The translations under genes were made by a program, and so were the position numbers. This document shows, one piece after another, positions 18,651 through 30,066 of a stretch of 32,140 nt of DNA (positions are counted from its first letter, which is position 1; the number at the start of each line of letters is the position of its first letter). The notes beneath the pieces were generated by a model. That model saw nothing but the letters and a program-made list of their open reading frames with translations. It searched no databases and was not told where the DNA came from. Origin of the DNA: Gammaproteobacteria bacterium (GTDB lineage: Bacteria > Pseudomonadota > Gammaproteobacteria > Chromatiales > Chromatiaceae). The DNA lies in the NCBI GenBank assembly GCA_020445205.1, contig JAGRHA010000154.1, positions 1 through 32,140 on the forward strand. Direction: 5' to 3'.

Positions 18651-19105
18651 TGTCGGACAAGTACACACTCGGCTGGCGCGAGTGGCTCGCCCTGCCCGAC
18701 CTCGGAATACCGCGCATCAAGGCCAAGGTGGACACCGGCGCGCGTACCTCGTGCCTGCACGCGTTCTACATCGACCCGTTCCGCCGTCACGGCGCTGCGT
18801 GGGTGCGTTTCGGCGTACATCCGGTGCAGCGCAACGATGACGACGTGCTGCATTGCGAAGCGGCGATCCTCGACCAGCGCCAGGTGGCGGATTCGGGTGG
18901 TCATCGCGAATTGCGCTACGTCATCGAAACGCGACTGCGGCTCGCCGGTTTCGACGATACCATCGAATTGACCCTTACCAATCGCGACAGCATGCGATTC
19001 CGGATGTTGCTCGGCCGCACAGCGCTCGGTGCCGGCGGATTCGTTGTCGATCCAGCGAGATCGTATCTCGCCGGGCAAAAACCGAACCAAGGAGACAGCC
19101 AATGA
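18650..19105 (+). CDS. RimB-type retropepsin-like protease (ATP-dependent zinc protease family)
   Basis: The gene encodes 151 residues. The N-terminal [13 protein letters not shown] and [13 protein letters not shown] (Asp28-Thr29-Gly30-Ala31) form the aspartic-protease-like active-site turn of this family (formerly DUF785). RETRLRLAG-type and [16 protein letters not shown] segments complete the fold. In Pseudomonas fluorescens the homologue RimB acts with RimK in ribosomal protein modification and turnover of poly-glutamate tails. The ATG overlaps the mscS stop, and its own stop overlaps the rimK start (ATGA), so it is translationally coupled at both ends. The annotated zinc dependence is a family label; no zinc ligand set is obvious here. 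Confidence 0.88.
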   Translation: MSDKYTLGWREWLALPDLGIPRIKAKVDTGARTSCLHAFYIDPFRRHGAAWVRFGVHPVQRNDDDVLHCEAAILDQRQVADSGGHRELRYVIETRLRLAGFDDTIELTLTNRDSMRFRMLLGRTALGAGGFVVDPARSYLAGQKPNQGDSQ

Positions 19106-20007
19106 AGATCGCCATCCTTTCGCGCAATCCGAAACTCTATTCGACGCGCCGCCTGGTCGAGGCCGCGAAGGAACACGGTCACGAGGTGCGCGTACTCGAC
19201 GCATTGCGCTGCTACATGAACATCACATCGATGCGACCGTCGATCCACTACAAGGGTGAAGACCTCGTCGGCTTCGACGCCGTGATACCGCGCATCGGCG
19301 CATCGGTAACCTTCTACGGCACCGCGGTGCTGCGCCAGTTCGAGATGATGGGCGTGTATCCGCTCAACGAATCGGTCGCGATCACGCGCTCGCGCGACAA
19401 GCTGCGTTCGCTGCAGTTGCTCGCACGCAAAGGCATCGGCTTGCCCGTGACCGGCTTCGCGCATTCGCCCGACGACGTGCAGGACATGCTGAAGATGGTC
19501 GGCGGCGCACCGGCCGTGATCAAACTGCTCGAAGGAACGCAGGGCATCGGCGTGGTGCTCGCCGAGACCGAGAAGGCCGCCGAGAGCGTGATCGAGGCCT
19601 TCATGGGACTCAAGGCCAATATCCTCATCCAGGAGTTCATCAAGGAGGCGGGCGGTGCCGATATCCGCTGCTTCGTGATCGGTGAGCGCGTCGTGGCGGC
19701 GATGAAGCGCCAGGGCAAGGATGGCGAGTTTCGCTCCAACCTGCATCGCGGCGGCACGGCTTCGCTGGTCAAGCTGACGCCCGAGGAACGCTCGACTGCC
19801 GTGCGCGCCGCATCGATCATGGGCCTGAATGTGTGCGGCGTCGACATCCTGCGCTCGAATCACGGTCCGGTGGTCATGGAGGTGAATTCGTCACCGGGAC
19901 TGGAAGGCATCGAGGCCGCGTCGGAGAAGGACATTGCCAGTATGATCATCCAGTTCGTCGAGAAGAATCACAAACCCAACAGGACCAAGACGCGCGGCCG
20001 GGGATGA
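19102..20007 (+). CDS. rimK: Ribosomal protein S6 modification enzyme RimK (ATP-grasp glutamate ligase)
   Basis: RimK adds glutamate residues to the C-terminus of ribosomal protein S6 and can also make free poly-alpha-glutamate. The 301 residues match the E. coli enzyme in length. The N-terminal preATP-grasp domain starts [71 protein letters not shown] and the metal-binding [15 protein letters not shown] follow in ATP-grasp order. AAGGAGA lies before the ATG, which also overlaps the upstream gene's stop. The next gene starts one base after its stop codon. The very basic C-terminal tail ([11 protein letters not shown]) extends slightly past the core. rimA, the small regulator found with rimBK in P. 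fluorescens, is absent. Confidence 0.96.
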   Translation: MKIAILSRNPKLYSTRRLVEAAKEHGHEVRVLDALRCYMNITSMRPSIHYKGEDLVGFDAVIPRIGASVTFYGTAVLRQFEMMGVYPLNESVAITRSRDKLRSLQLLARKGIGLPVTGFAHSPDDVQDMLKMVGGAPAVIKLLEGTQGIGVVLAETEKAAESVIEAFMGLKANILIQEFIKEAGGADIRCFVIGERVVAAMKRQGKDGEFRSNLHRGGTASLVKLTPEERSTAVRAASIMGLNVCGVDILRSNHGPVVMEVNSSPGLEGIEAASEKDIASMIIQFVEKNHKPNRTKTRGRG

Positions 20008-20008
20008 G

Positions 20009-21052
20009 ATGGCAAGACAGGCGTTCCTTATCGGTGAGCATCGAATCGGACCGGGTTCGCGCGCGACGGTGAACCTGGAACTGCCGGGCTTGTACACCAA
20101 CGACCCGGTGTCGATGCCCGTGCACGTGCTGCACGGGCGTGGTGACGGCCCGGTGCTGTTCGTCAGCGCCGCGGTGCACGGCGACGAGATCAACGGCGTC
20201 GAGATCATCCGCCGCCTGTTGCGCATGCCGCAGATGAAACGCCTGCGTGGCACCCTGCTCGCGGTGCCGATCGTCAACGTGTTCGGTTTTCACAACCGCT
20301 CGCGTTACCTGCCCGACCGGCGTGATCTCAACCGCAGTTTTCCCGGCAACGAAGGCGGCTCCATGGCCGGCCGCCTCGCCCACATCTTCACCACCGAGAT
20401 CATCGCGCGCAGCGACGTCGGCATCGATCTGCACACCGCGGCGATCCATCGTGACAACCTGCCGCAGATCCGTGCCGACATCAACGACCCGATTCTTGAG
20501 CCCCTCGCGCGCACCTTTAGCGCGCCCGTGCTGCTGCATTCCGCGGCGCCGTTTGGTTCGCTGCGCGGCACGGCCGCGGCACACGGCGTATCGGTGATGG
20601 TGTACGAAGCCGGCGAGGCGCTGCGGTTCGAGGAGTTGTCGATCCAGATCGGCGTGCGCGGCACGCTGAACGTACTGCGCCGGCTGCAGATGCTGCCGCC
20701 GAGCAAGCGCAAACCGAGCAGACCGAGCGCCGTGCTGCGGTCGAGCAGTTGGCAGCGCGCGCCGCAAAGCGGCATCCTGCGTGCCCAGTCACGCCTCGGC
20801 GACATGGTGGGCAAAGGCGAGGTCCTCGGCATCGTCGCCGATCCCAACGGCGATTCGGAGATGCCGATCGAGGCGCCGTTCGATGGTGTCGTGATCGGTC
20901 GCACCAACCTGCCGCTGGTATTCGAAGGCGAGGCGCTGTTCCACGTCGGCCGCACGCGCCAGACCTCACTGCTCGAACAGCATCTCGACGCACTCAACGA
21001 TGGCAGCAACATCGCACCGCCCGAGGTGATCGAAGAACCGCCGATCGTCTGA
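20009..21052 (+). CDS. Succinylglutamate desuccinylase/aspartoacylase family metalloenzyme
   Basis: The 347 residues belong to the M14-like zinc amidohydrolase group. Zinc ligands are visible as His57 and Glu60 (VHGDEINGVE) and His142 (DLHTAA). RRDLNRSFPGN carries the substrate-binding Asn-Arg pair. The C-terminal part from about residue 250 (GILRAQSRLGD, EAPFDGVVIG) is the beta-barrel domain of the family. The usual reaction is removal of an acyl group from an N-acyl amino acid, but the true substrate here is unknown. As last gene of the mscS-rimB-rimK operon, one base after rimK, it might act on glutamyl or acyl-glutamyl products. That is inference. It is not part of an ast arginine-catabolism cluster. 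Confidence 0.9.
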   Translation: MARQAFLIGEHRIGPGSRATVNLELPGLYTNDPVSMPVHVLHGRGDGPVLFVSAAVHGDEINGVEIIRRLLRMPQMKRLRGTLLAVPIVNVFGFHNRSRYLPDRRDLNRSFPGNEGGSMAGRLAHIFTTEIIARSDVGIDLHTAAIHRDNLPQIRADINDPILEPLARTFSAPVLLHSAAPFGSLRGTAAAHGVSVMVYEAGEALRFEELSIQIGVRGTLNVLRRLQMLPPSKRKPSRPSAVLRSSSWQRAPQSGILRAQSRLGDMVGKGEVLGIVADPNGDSEMPIEAPFDGVVIGRTNLPLVFEGEALFHVGRTRQTSLLEQHLDALNDGSNIAPPEVIEEPPIV

Positions 21053-21060
21053 CCACAGAC

Positions 21061-21088
21061 AAAAAAAAGGGGCGCCCGTGGGCGCCCC
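21061..21088 (-). terminator. Rho-independent terminator of torF-glnK-amtB
   Basis: A 9-bp stem (21069-21077 with 21080-21088) is followed on the minus strand by eight T residues (A-run at 21061-21068 on the plus strand). It lies 26 bases after the amtB stop codon. On the plus strand, where the rimK operon ends at 21052, the hairpin lacks a T-tract, so it mainly serves the minus strand. Confidence 0.9.
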
Positions 21089-21114
21089 GATCACTTGGAA
21101 GGTAATCCGCCGGA

Positions 21115-22413
21115 TCAGACGGCCGAGCCGCGCGAACCAGTGAACTCCGGATAGGCTTCCATGCCACATTCGGAAACGTCGGTACCTTCGTACTCTTCTT
21201 CCTCGCTGACGCGGATGCCCATGATGGCCTTGATGACGAGCCAGACGATGAAGCTGACACCGAACACCCAGGCGAAGATGGTGCCCGCACCGACCAGCTG
21301 GCCGACGAAGCTCGCATCACCATTGGTCAGCGGCACGGCCATGAGGCCCCAGAAACCGACCACACCGTGGACCGAGATCGCACCGACCGGGTCATCGATC
21401 TTCATCTTGTCGAGCGTGAGGATCGCGAACACGACGATGAAGCCACCGACAGCACCGATCAGCGTCGCAGCCAACGGCGACGGCGTCGACGGCTCGGCGG
21501 TGATCGCAACCAGACCAGCCAATGCACCGTTGAGGGCCATGGTCAGGTCGGCCTTGCCGAACAGCATGCGAGCCACGATCAGTGCCGTCACCAGGCCGCC
21601 GGCGGCCGCGGTATTGGTGTTGAGGAACACCATGGCGACCGAGTTGGCGTTGGCGATATCACCGAGCTTGAGCACCGAACCGCCGTTGAAGCCGAACCAG
21701 CCCATCCACAGGATGAACGTACCCAGCGTGGCGAGCGGCAGGTTGGCGCCCGGGATGGCGTTGACGCGACCGTCGGCGGTGTACTTGCCCTTGCGCGGGC
21801 CGAGCAGCAACACACCGGCGAGTGCGGCAGCCGCACCGGCCATATGCACGATGCCGGAACCGGCGAAGTCGGAGAAGCCGAAATCGTCGCCCAGGCTGTA
21901 CATGCCGAACACAGAGCCACCGCCCCAGGTCCAGTTGCCTTCCATCGGGTAGATGAAGCCGGTCATGACGACCGCGAACAGCAGGAAGGCCCACAGCTTC
22001 ATGCGCTCGGCAACGGCGCCCGAAACGATCGACATCGCCGTGGCGACAAACACCACCTGGAAGAAGAAGTCGGACGCGTCGGAGTAGACGGAGTCGCCGC
22101 CGAAACCGGCCTCAGCCGATTCCTTGAGCACCGTAGCCGTCAGCGCGTCGGCATTCTCGGCACCGTCCAGTGCGATGCTGGCCAGCAGGTAGTCACCGCC
22201 GTACATGATCGCGTAGCCGCAGACCAGGTACATGATGCACGCCACGGCATACAGCGCGACGTTCTTTGTCAGGATCTCGGTTGTGTTCTTGGCCCTTACG
22301 AGGCCTGATTCGAGCATGGCGAAACCAGCCGCCATCCACATGACCAGTGCGCCCATCACCAGGAAATAGAAGGTGTCGATGGCGTACTGGAGTTCGTAAA
22401 TGTTGTTTTCCAT
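21115..22413 (-). CDS. amtB: Ammonium transporter (Amt family)
   Basis: The inner-membrane trimeric channel takes up ammonium when it is scarce and is shut by GlnK. The 432 residues contain about eleven hydrophobic helices. The twin-histidine pore pair is seen in GIVHMAGA (near residue 188) and ISVHGVVG (near residue 347). The Phe-gate region, WGGGSVFGMYSLGDDFGFSDF and NTNTAAAGG segments are typical. There is no cleavable signal peptide; the first helix begins near residue 12, as in many Amt proteins. GGAGG precedes the ATG. The gene lies 17 bases after glnK and should share its transcript, driven by the predicted sigma54 promoter upstream of torF. Confidence 0.97.
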   Translation of the reverse strand: MENNIYELQYAIDTFYFLVMGALVMWMAAGFAMLESGLVRAKNTTEILTKNVALYAVACIMYLVCGYAIMYGGDYLLASIALDGAENADALTATVLKESAEAGFGGDSVYSDASDFFFQVVFVATAMSIVSGAVAERMKLWAFLLFAVVMTGFIYPMEGNWTWGGGSVFGMYSLGDDFGFSDFAGSGIVHMAGAAAALAGVLLLGPRKGKYTADGRVNAIPGANLPLATLGTFILWMGWFGFNGGSVLKLGDIANANSVAMVFLNTNTAAAGGLVTALIVARMLFGKADLTMALNGALAGLVAITAEPSTPSPLAATLIGAVGGFIVVFAILTLDKMKIDDPVGAISVHGVVGFWGLMAVPLTNGDASFVGQLVGAGTIFAWVFGVSFIVWLVIKAIMGIRVSEEEEYEGTDVSECGMEAYPEFTGSRGSAV

Positions 22414-22430
22414 TGAAAACCTCCAGGACT

Positions 22431-22769
22431 TTACAGGGCGTCCGGGCCGGACTCACCCGTACGGATACGGATCGCCTGACTCAGCTCGTAAACGAAAATC
22501 TTGCCGTCACCGATCTTGCCGGTCTTGGCCGCGGCACTGATCGCCTCGATCACGCGATCGAGCAGATCGTCGTCGATCGCGATCTCGACCTTGATCTTGG
22601 GCAGGAAATCGACGACGTATTCAGCGCCGCGATACAGTTCGGTGTGGCCTTTCTGACGACCGAAACCCTTGACCTCGATCACCGTGATGCCGGTGACACC
22701 GATCTCGGACAGGGCTTCGCGCACGTCATCGAGCTTGAAGGGCTTGATGATGGCTGCAACCAGTTTCAT
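22431..22769 (-). CDS. glnK: PII nitrogen-regulatory protein GlnK
   Basis: The trimeric PII protein senses 2-oxoglutarate, ATP and ADP, and blocks AmtB under ammonium excess. The 112 residues begin [17 protein letters not shown]. The T-loop holds Tyr51 in [10 protein letters not shown], the uridylylation site used by Gln[12 protein letters not shown] is the PII C-terminal signature. The coupling to amtB (17 bases apart) supports the name GlnK rather than GlnB. AAGGAG lies before the ATG, and a perfect 9-bp hairpin (22785-22808) sits directly upstream of that site, between torF and glnK. Confidence 0.97.
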   Translation of the reverse strand: MKLVAAIIKPFKLDDVREALSEIGVTGITVIEVKGFGRQKGHTELYRGAEYVVDFLPKIKVEIAIDDDLLDRVIEAISAAAKTGKIGDGKIFVYELSQAIRIRTGESGPDAL

Positions 22770-22784
22770 GTGTACGTCTCCTTG

Positions 22785-22808
22785 GCCGCCCGCTCGGTTG
22801 CGGGCGGC
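22785..22808 (-). repeat. Perfect hairpin directly upstream of the glnK ribosome-binding site
   Basis: GCCGCCCGC (22785-22793) and GCGGGCGGC (22800-22808) pair perfectly around a 6-base loop. It lies 36 bases after the torF stop and touches the glnK AAGGAG site. No T-tract follows. It may stop 3' exonucleases or set the ratio of torF to glnK-amtB mRNA. Confidence 0.65.
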
Positions 22809-22844
22809 GTTACAGGGTTATCCAGTTAAGCGGGTGATACGGGT

Positions 22845-23543
22845 TTACAGCGACTTCGAAACCGTGAATGCCCACAGGTCGTCAACCAGCGCACCCGTTA
22901 CATCGCTGCTGGTGTCGCTGTAGGTCACAGCGAAATCGAGCCCCGAGTACGAGGTCGAGACACCCAGGCTGTAGTCTTCGTAATCCGCATCGGCGAGCCC
23001 CGTCTTCTCGGAGATACGGGTAACACCGTAGTGACCCGAGATCGTGAAGCTGCTGACCGGCACGTCGATGCTGAGGTCGTAGTACTGGCCTTTGCCGAAG
23101 TCGAAGAAGTCCGGGCTGTAGTACGCGGTGAAACCGGCGCTCATGAAGCCGAAGTCCTTCGATACGCCGACGTGGAATTCATCGGTGTCCGGATCGTTGC
23201 CCGGACCGGCAGCCGGGTGGCTGTCCGGATAGAAGTAGTGCAGGTAACCGACGTCGAGCGACACCGGGCCGACATCACCGCTCCAGCCCAGGTAGGTATC
23301 GATCTCGATGCTCGATCCCGAGAAGAAGTTGTCGTCGACGTTGGATGCCCAGACGCCGGCGTAAAGGCCGCTGTCGTGCGCGTAGTCGAAGCCACCCTGG
23401 ATCGCCCAGGAGTTATCGTTCTGCGAGACACCGCGGAAGATATAGTTGGAAGTCAGGGCGACATTGCCGCTGATTTCGGCCATAGCCGGGCCAGCGAGCA
23501 TCGTGCAAGCACCAATCGCCATTGCGAGTTTGTTGAGTTTCAT
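22845..23543 (-). CDS. TorF family putative outer-membrane porin
   Basis: The gene encodes 232 residues with a signal peptide (cleavage after AMA, residue 22). SGNVALTSNYIFRGVSQNDNSW is the signature opening of the TorF/gcw_chp family. The rest alternates aromatic and polar residues in short strands and ends in a Phe-containing strand (LWAFTVSKSL), as in outer-membrane beta barrels. The family is thought to form pores; substrate unknown. It is the first gene of a torF-glnK-amtB operon, whose position next to PII and AmtB suggests a role in nitrogen uptake across the outer membrane. The ATG at 23543 follows GGGGAGA. A sigma54 element lies at 23621-23636. Confidence 0.9.
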   Translation of the reverse strand: MKLNKLAMAIGACTMLAGPAMAEISGNVALTSNYIFRGVSQNDNSWAIQGGFDYAHDSGLYAGVWASNVDDNFFSGSSIEIDTYLGWSGDVGPVSLDVGYLHYFYPDSHPAAGPGNDPDTDEFHVGVSKDFGFMSAGFTAYYSPDFFDFGKGQYYDLSIDVPVSSFTISGHYGVTRISEKTGLADADYEDYSLGVSTSYSGLDFAVTYSDTSSDVTGALVDDLWAFTVSKSL

Positions 23544-23620
23544 ATGTAGCAATCTCCCCTACAGAGTCTGTGTATGCGTTTCGTGATCGCCCGACATGAG
23601 CGGCGATTGCTGTGATCGAT

Positions 23621-23636
23621 AGCAGATGCCATGCCA
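23621..23636 (-). promoter_or_regulatory. Sigma54 (RpoN) promoter for torF-glnK-amtB
   Basis: Minus-strand TGGCAT, five bases, CTGCT, with the invariant GG and GC ten bases apart. It differs from the consensus in one base of the -12 part. It lies about 80 bases before the torF ATG. The dependence of glnK-amtB on RpoN/NtrC in related bacteria is established knowledge and supports the call. Confidence 0.68.
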
Positions 23637-23700
23637 ACCGGTTTTTTGTTAAATTTGTCATTGGCTTACAGGTTGAGTGTGACATTTAAGCAACAACTGA

Positions 23701-23759
23701 TGCACCAGTTCAGACCGCCAACTCCCACGTGCACCAATTTGACGCACCAAGGTTGTGCA
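23701..23759 (-). promoter_or_regulatory. NtrC-like enhancer sites
   Basis: Two overlapping 17-mers resemble the NtrC site TGCACC-N5-GGTGCA: TGCACCAATTTGACGCA at 23730-23746 and CGCACCAAGGTTGTGCA at 23743-23759. A third half-site TGCACCA lies at 23701-23707. They are 65-125 bases upstream of the sigma54 element, a normal enhancer distance. Confidence 0.58.
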
Positions 23760-23832
23760 TGCGTGGTGTTAGACACCGGCGATTGGCGTTCTTAAGCTGT
23801 GCATAACCCACCAACGGCAACCCTGGTTCACC

Positions 23833-24081
23833 ATGCTCGACCCAAAACTGTTCGACGATCTGTCCAAGCGCCTGGCCGATGGCCTGCCACGTGGCGTGCA
23901 AAACCTCCAGGAAGACGTGCAGCGCAATCTGCGCAGCGGGCTGGAATCGGCGCTGGGGCGCATGAACCTGGTCACGCGCGAGGAATTCGACGTGCAGCAG
24001 GCGGTGCTGCAGCGCACGCGCGCAAAACTCAAGCTGCTCGAACAGCGCGTCGCCGAACTCGAGGCCGCCGCGCAGCGCTGA
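23833..24081 (+). CDS. ubiK: UbiK accessory factor (BMFP family)
   Basis: UbiK (YqiC) is a small trimeric coiled-coil protein that helps the aerobic ubiquinone biosynthesis complex, working with UbiJ in E. coli. The 82 residues begin MLDPKLFDDLSKRLADGLP. A middle amphipathic helix contains QRNLRSGLESALGRMNLVTREEFDVQ, and the C-terminal heptad coiled coil (LQRTRAKLKLLEQRVAELEAA) is typical. A location next to PII-amtB and yifB is common in pseudomonads and relatives. The gene starts divergently from torF across a 289-base region that holds the nitrogen-control sites. No strong Shine-Dalgarno is seen before the ATG. Confidence 0.92.
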   Translation: MLDPKLFDDLSKRLADGLPRGVQNLQEDVQRNLRSGLESALGRMNLVTREEFDVQQAVLQRTRAKLKLLEQRVAELEAAAQR

Positions 24082-24142
24082 CGCGCGTGTGCCGCATGGT
24101 GTCGCCGACACCGCAAATCCGGTTTGCACCGGGTGAGGCCAC

Positions 24143-24985
24143 ATGCTGCGGCTGAGTATCCTGACCCTGCTCACGCTGTGCGCCTTCGCCGGCAACTCCG
24201 TGCTGTGCCGCGTGGCGCTCAAGGACACCGCCATCGATGCGGCGAGTTTCACCAGCATCCGTCTCGCGTCGGGCGCACTGGTGCTGTGGTTGATTGCGCG
24301 TGCCCGTGCAGATGCGCGTGACGGGCGTGGCAACTGGTTGTCGGCGCTCGCCCTGTTCGCCTATGCCTCGCCGTTTTCGTTTGCCTACGAAGGACTCAGC
24401 GCGGCCACGGGTGCGTTGCTGCTGTTCGGTGCTGTGCAGGTGACGATGATCGGTGCGGGACTGTGGCGCGGCGAACGCCTGCAGCTGCTGCAATGGTCGG
24501 GATTGAGCCTGGCACTGATCGGGCTCGTTGGTTTGCTGCTGCCGGGCCTCACGGCACCGCCGCTGGGCGCCGCCACGTTGATGCTCGGCGCCGGCGTCGC
24601 GTGGGGACTCTATTCGCTACGCGGTCGTGGTGCCGGTGACCCGACCCGCGTCACGGCCGGCAACTTCGCGCGCGCCGCGCCGATGGCCCTGGCATTGAGC
24701 CTGTTGACGCTGCCGCAGCTGCAACTCGACACGGCCGGCATCGGCTATGCCATTGCTTCCGGCGCCATCGCGTCGGGCATGGGATACGCCCTGTGGTACA
24801 GCGTGCTGCCATCGCTGCAGGCGACGCATGCCGCGACCCTGCAGCTCAGCGTACCCGTGATTGCGGCGCTCGCCGGCATGCTGCTGCTCGACGAGGCCCT
24901 CTCTTGGCGTTTCACCGTCGCATCGATCGCGATCCTCGGCGGCATCGCTCTGGTGATTGCACGTCGCGGCCCGCGACGTAGCTGA
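24143..24985 (+). CDS. EamA-family (DMT superfamily) transporter
   Basis: This 280-residue inner-membrane protein is built of two repeats of about five helices each. LCAFAGNSVLCRVAL at the start and SIRLASGALVLW belong to the first EamA repeat. GAGVAWGLYSLRGRG starts the second, which ends with a LQLSVPVIAALAGMLLLDEALSW signature. The family exports amino acids or other metabolites; the substrate cannot be predicted here. GAGG precedes the ATG at 24143. It interrupts the ubiK-yifB adjacency seen in relatives. Its last codons contain a perfect 19-base palindrome (24961-24979), and a possible hairpin terminator follows at 25016-25039. Confidence 0.9.
   Translation: MLRLSILTLLTLCAFAGNSVLCRVALKDTAIDAASFTSIRLASGALVLWLIARARADARDGRGNWLSALALFAYASPFSFAYEGLSAATGALLLFGAVQVTMIGAGLWRGERLQLLQWSGLSLALIGLVGLLLPGLTAPPLGAATLMLGAGVAWGLYSLRGRGAGDPTRVTAGNFARAAPMALALSLLTLPQLQLDTAGIGYAIASGAIASGMGYALWYSVLPSLQATHAATLQLSVPVIAALAGMLLLDEALSWRFTVASIAILGGIALVIARRGPRRS
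24961..24979. repeat. Perfect 19-base palindrome at the end of the EamA gene
   Basis: ACGTCGCGG and CCGCGACGT are perfect 9-base arms around a single C. The palindrome covers the last codons of the EamA gene, just before its stop. Confidence 0.6.
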
Positions 24986-25015
24986 GGAACATCACACTGT
25001 GCGTCCCTCGACCAG

Positions 25016-25039
25016 CGAACCCGCAGCCCAGCGGGTTTG
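25016..25039 (+). terminator. Possible terminator hairpin after the EamA gene
   Basis: A 9-bp stem with one G-T wobble (25016-25024 with 25031-25039) and a 6-base loop lies about 30 bases after the stop codon. Only a short TTT occurs, within the stem, so termination may be weak. The rest of 24986-25242 shows nothing else. Confidence 0.35.
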
Positions 25040-25242
25040 CGGTCACGCACACCGGTACCGCAGCAGGGCTAGGTCATTGGTCGCAGGCGAAGGCACAAAC
25101 CGGTCTCGCCGGGACGCGTCGCCCCATCCGTTCGCCGTGACCACATCTGCGTCGCGGCATCCGGCGACGTGCGCCACCTGCCGCGGCAAGAACCGGGATA
25201 CACACAAGCGTCGCATGCATGAGCCCCGGCGTTCCGGGCGCG

Positions 25243-26136
25243 TCAGTCGTTCGCGGTGGCGACGCGGCGCAGGCGCTTGGCGAGGTGCATCAGCAGCAGG
25301 ATCGCGCCGCCGACGACCAAGCCGGCCACGAGGTCGGCAAGCAGGGTCGGCAACGCATGCAGCCAATTGTGTACCTGCTCGATGTTGTGCACATACATGC
25401 CACCACCGACAAGCAACATGGCGATCGTGCCGACGACGCCGAGCAAACGGATCACCTTGGGCAGGGCCGCGATGAGCTGGTGACCGCCCAAGCGCAGGGC
25501 GCGCGCCGCTGTCCCCTGCAGCGATCTGGCGCGCATGATCAGGCGCATGCCGGCGTCGTCCATACGCACCAGCAGCGCAACGATGCCGTAGACGCCGACC
25601 GTCGCGAGCAGCGCGATCAGGCTGACGACGAGCACCTGCAGCGGCAGCGGCTCGCCGATGACGGTCTCGAGTGAGATCACCACGATCTCGATCGAAAGGA
25701 TGAAATCGGTACGCACCGCACCCTTGATCTTTCCGGCCTCGCGCTGCAGTACCTGCTCGGGCGTGAGCTCCTCGTGCGCCGCCGCCACCTCGTGGGTATC
25801 GTGCGCACCGAACCACTCGAGCACCTTCTCGACCCCCTCGTAGCTCAGATAGGCGCCGCCGACGAGCAGGATGGGCACGATGAGCCACGGCAGGTAGGCA
25901 CTGAGCAGGAAGGCCACGGGCAGGATGATCAGCTTGTTGAGCAGCGATCCCTTGGTGATCGCCCATATCACGGGCAGTTCGCGCGAGGCATGGAACCCCG
26001 TCGCCTTCTCGGCATTCACGGCAAGGTCATCACCGAGCAGTCCGGCGGTCTTCTTCGCTGCGACCTTGCTCAACACGGCCGCATCGTCGAGCAGAGTCGC
26101 CACATCGTCGAGAATCGCAAATATGCCGCTGGCCAT
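25243..26136 (-). CDS. DUF808 family inner-membrane protein (YedI-like)
   Basis: The gene encodes 297 residues. The N-terminal soluble part MASGIFAILDDVATLLDDAA, with KVAAKKTAGLLGDDLAVNAEKATGF, is the family signature. About five to six membrane segments follow (KLIILPVAFLLSAYLPWLIVPIL, SIEIVVISLETVIG, VLVVSLIALLATVGVYGIVALLV, VVGTIAMLLVGGGM and ADLVAGLVVGGAILLLM). Homologues are widespread in proteobacteria with no proven function. The gene is convergent with the EamA gene and divergent from yifB. The 189 bases between its start and yifB hold nothing recognisable beyond promoter space. Confidence 0.9.
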   Translation of the reverse strand: MASGIFAILDDVATLLDDAAVLSKVAAKKTAGLLGDDLAVNAEKATGFHASRELPVIWAITKGSLLNKLIILPVAFLLSAYLPWLIVPILLVGGAYLSYEGVEKVLEWFGAHDTHEVAAAHEELTPEQVLQREAGKIKGAVRTDFILSIEIVVISLETVIGEPLPLQVLVVSLIALLATVGVYGIVALLVRMDDAGMRLIMRARSLQGTAARALRLGGHQLIAALPKVIRLLGVVGTIAMLLVGGGMYVHNIEQVHNWLHALPTLLADLVAGLVVGGAILLLMHLAKRLRRVATAND

Positions 26137-26325
26137 GGTTTCGGGTCCGGGGGTTGAGGCGGTTGTTCACAAATGCGCCGGGCGGCGCGCGCGACGAGTC
26201 TAAAGCGACAGTGCTGGCGACTCAAACCAGTGCGTGGCAACACTCGCACGGCGGCGGCAAATGCGTTAGCGTCTGCACAGCGGGCGCAAGGGATGCACCC
26301 GCATTCGCGATACAGGCAGGGACGC

Positions 26326-27834
<1,509 letters not shown>

Positions 27835-27942
27835 GGCCGTCGCGGGTTTGTCGTCTCAATCTCGCGTGACTTCCTCGGTGCGCGCCGGCACAGCGGCCAA
27901 AACTCGACGTGACAGCGCCATCGCCGCAACCGACAAGTCCTC

Positions 27943-27948
27943 TATAAT
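27943..27948 (+). promoter_or_regulatory. Possible -10 element for the ABC-F gene
   Basis: A perfect TATAAT lies 36 bases before the ATG at 27984, in otherwise GC-rich DNA. No good -35 hexamer is found 16-18 bases upstream, so the assignment is tentative. Confidence 0.35.
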
Positions 27949-27983
27949 CACGGCCCCTTCACCGCCTCCACCAACCACCTGCG

Positions 27984-29879
<1,896 letters not shown>

Positions 29880-30066
29880 CGCCCCGCTGCAGATGGCCTC
29901 ACGCGCACGCAGGTCCTGCAAGTCTCTACCTGCCTTGGCCGACTGCCGAAATGCCCGGCCTCCCACGTCGGCCACGGCACCACTGTTCACCCGCCCTTCG
30001 CCCCCGGTTGTTTCCGTGCGCAGCCGTGCGCAGAATCGAGGCATTGCCCGAGAGCCGGTGCCCGTG

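Noticed and set aside
16362-21052. Arginine succinyltransferase (ast) catabolic cluster
   Set aside because: Only an AstE-like family member is present. No astA, astB, astC or astD genes are nearby, and the partners are RimB and RimK.
21061-21088. Bidirectional terminator serving the rimK operon
   Set aside because: On the plus strand the stem has no following T-tract, so only the minus-strand direction is supported.
23798-23806. A consensus DnaA box (TGTGCATAA) upstream of ubiK
   Set aside because: A single isolated 9-mer; about one such match is expected by chance in a window of this size. Unlike the priA region it has no array or AT-rich core.
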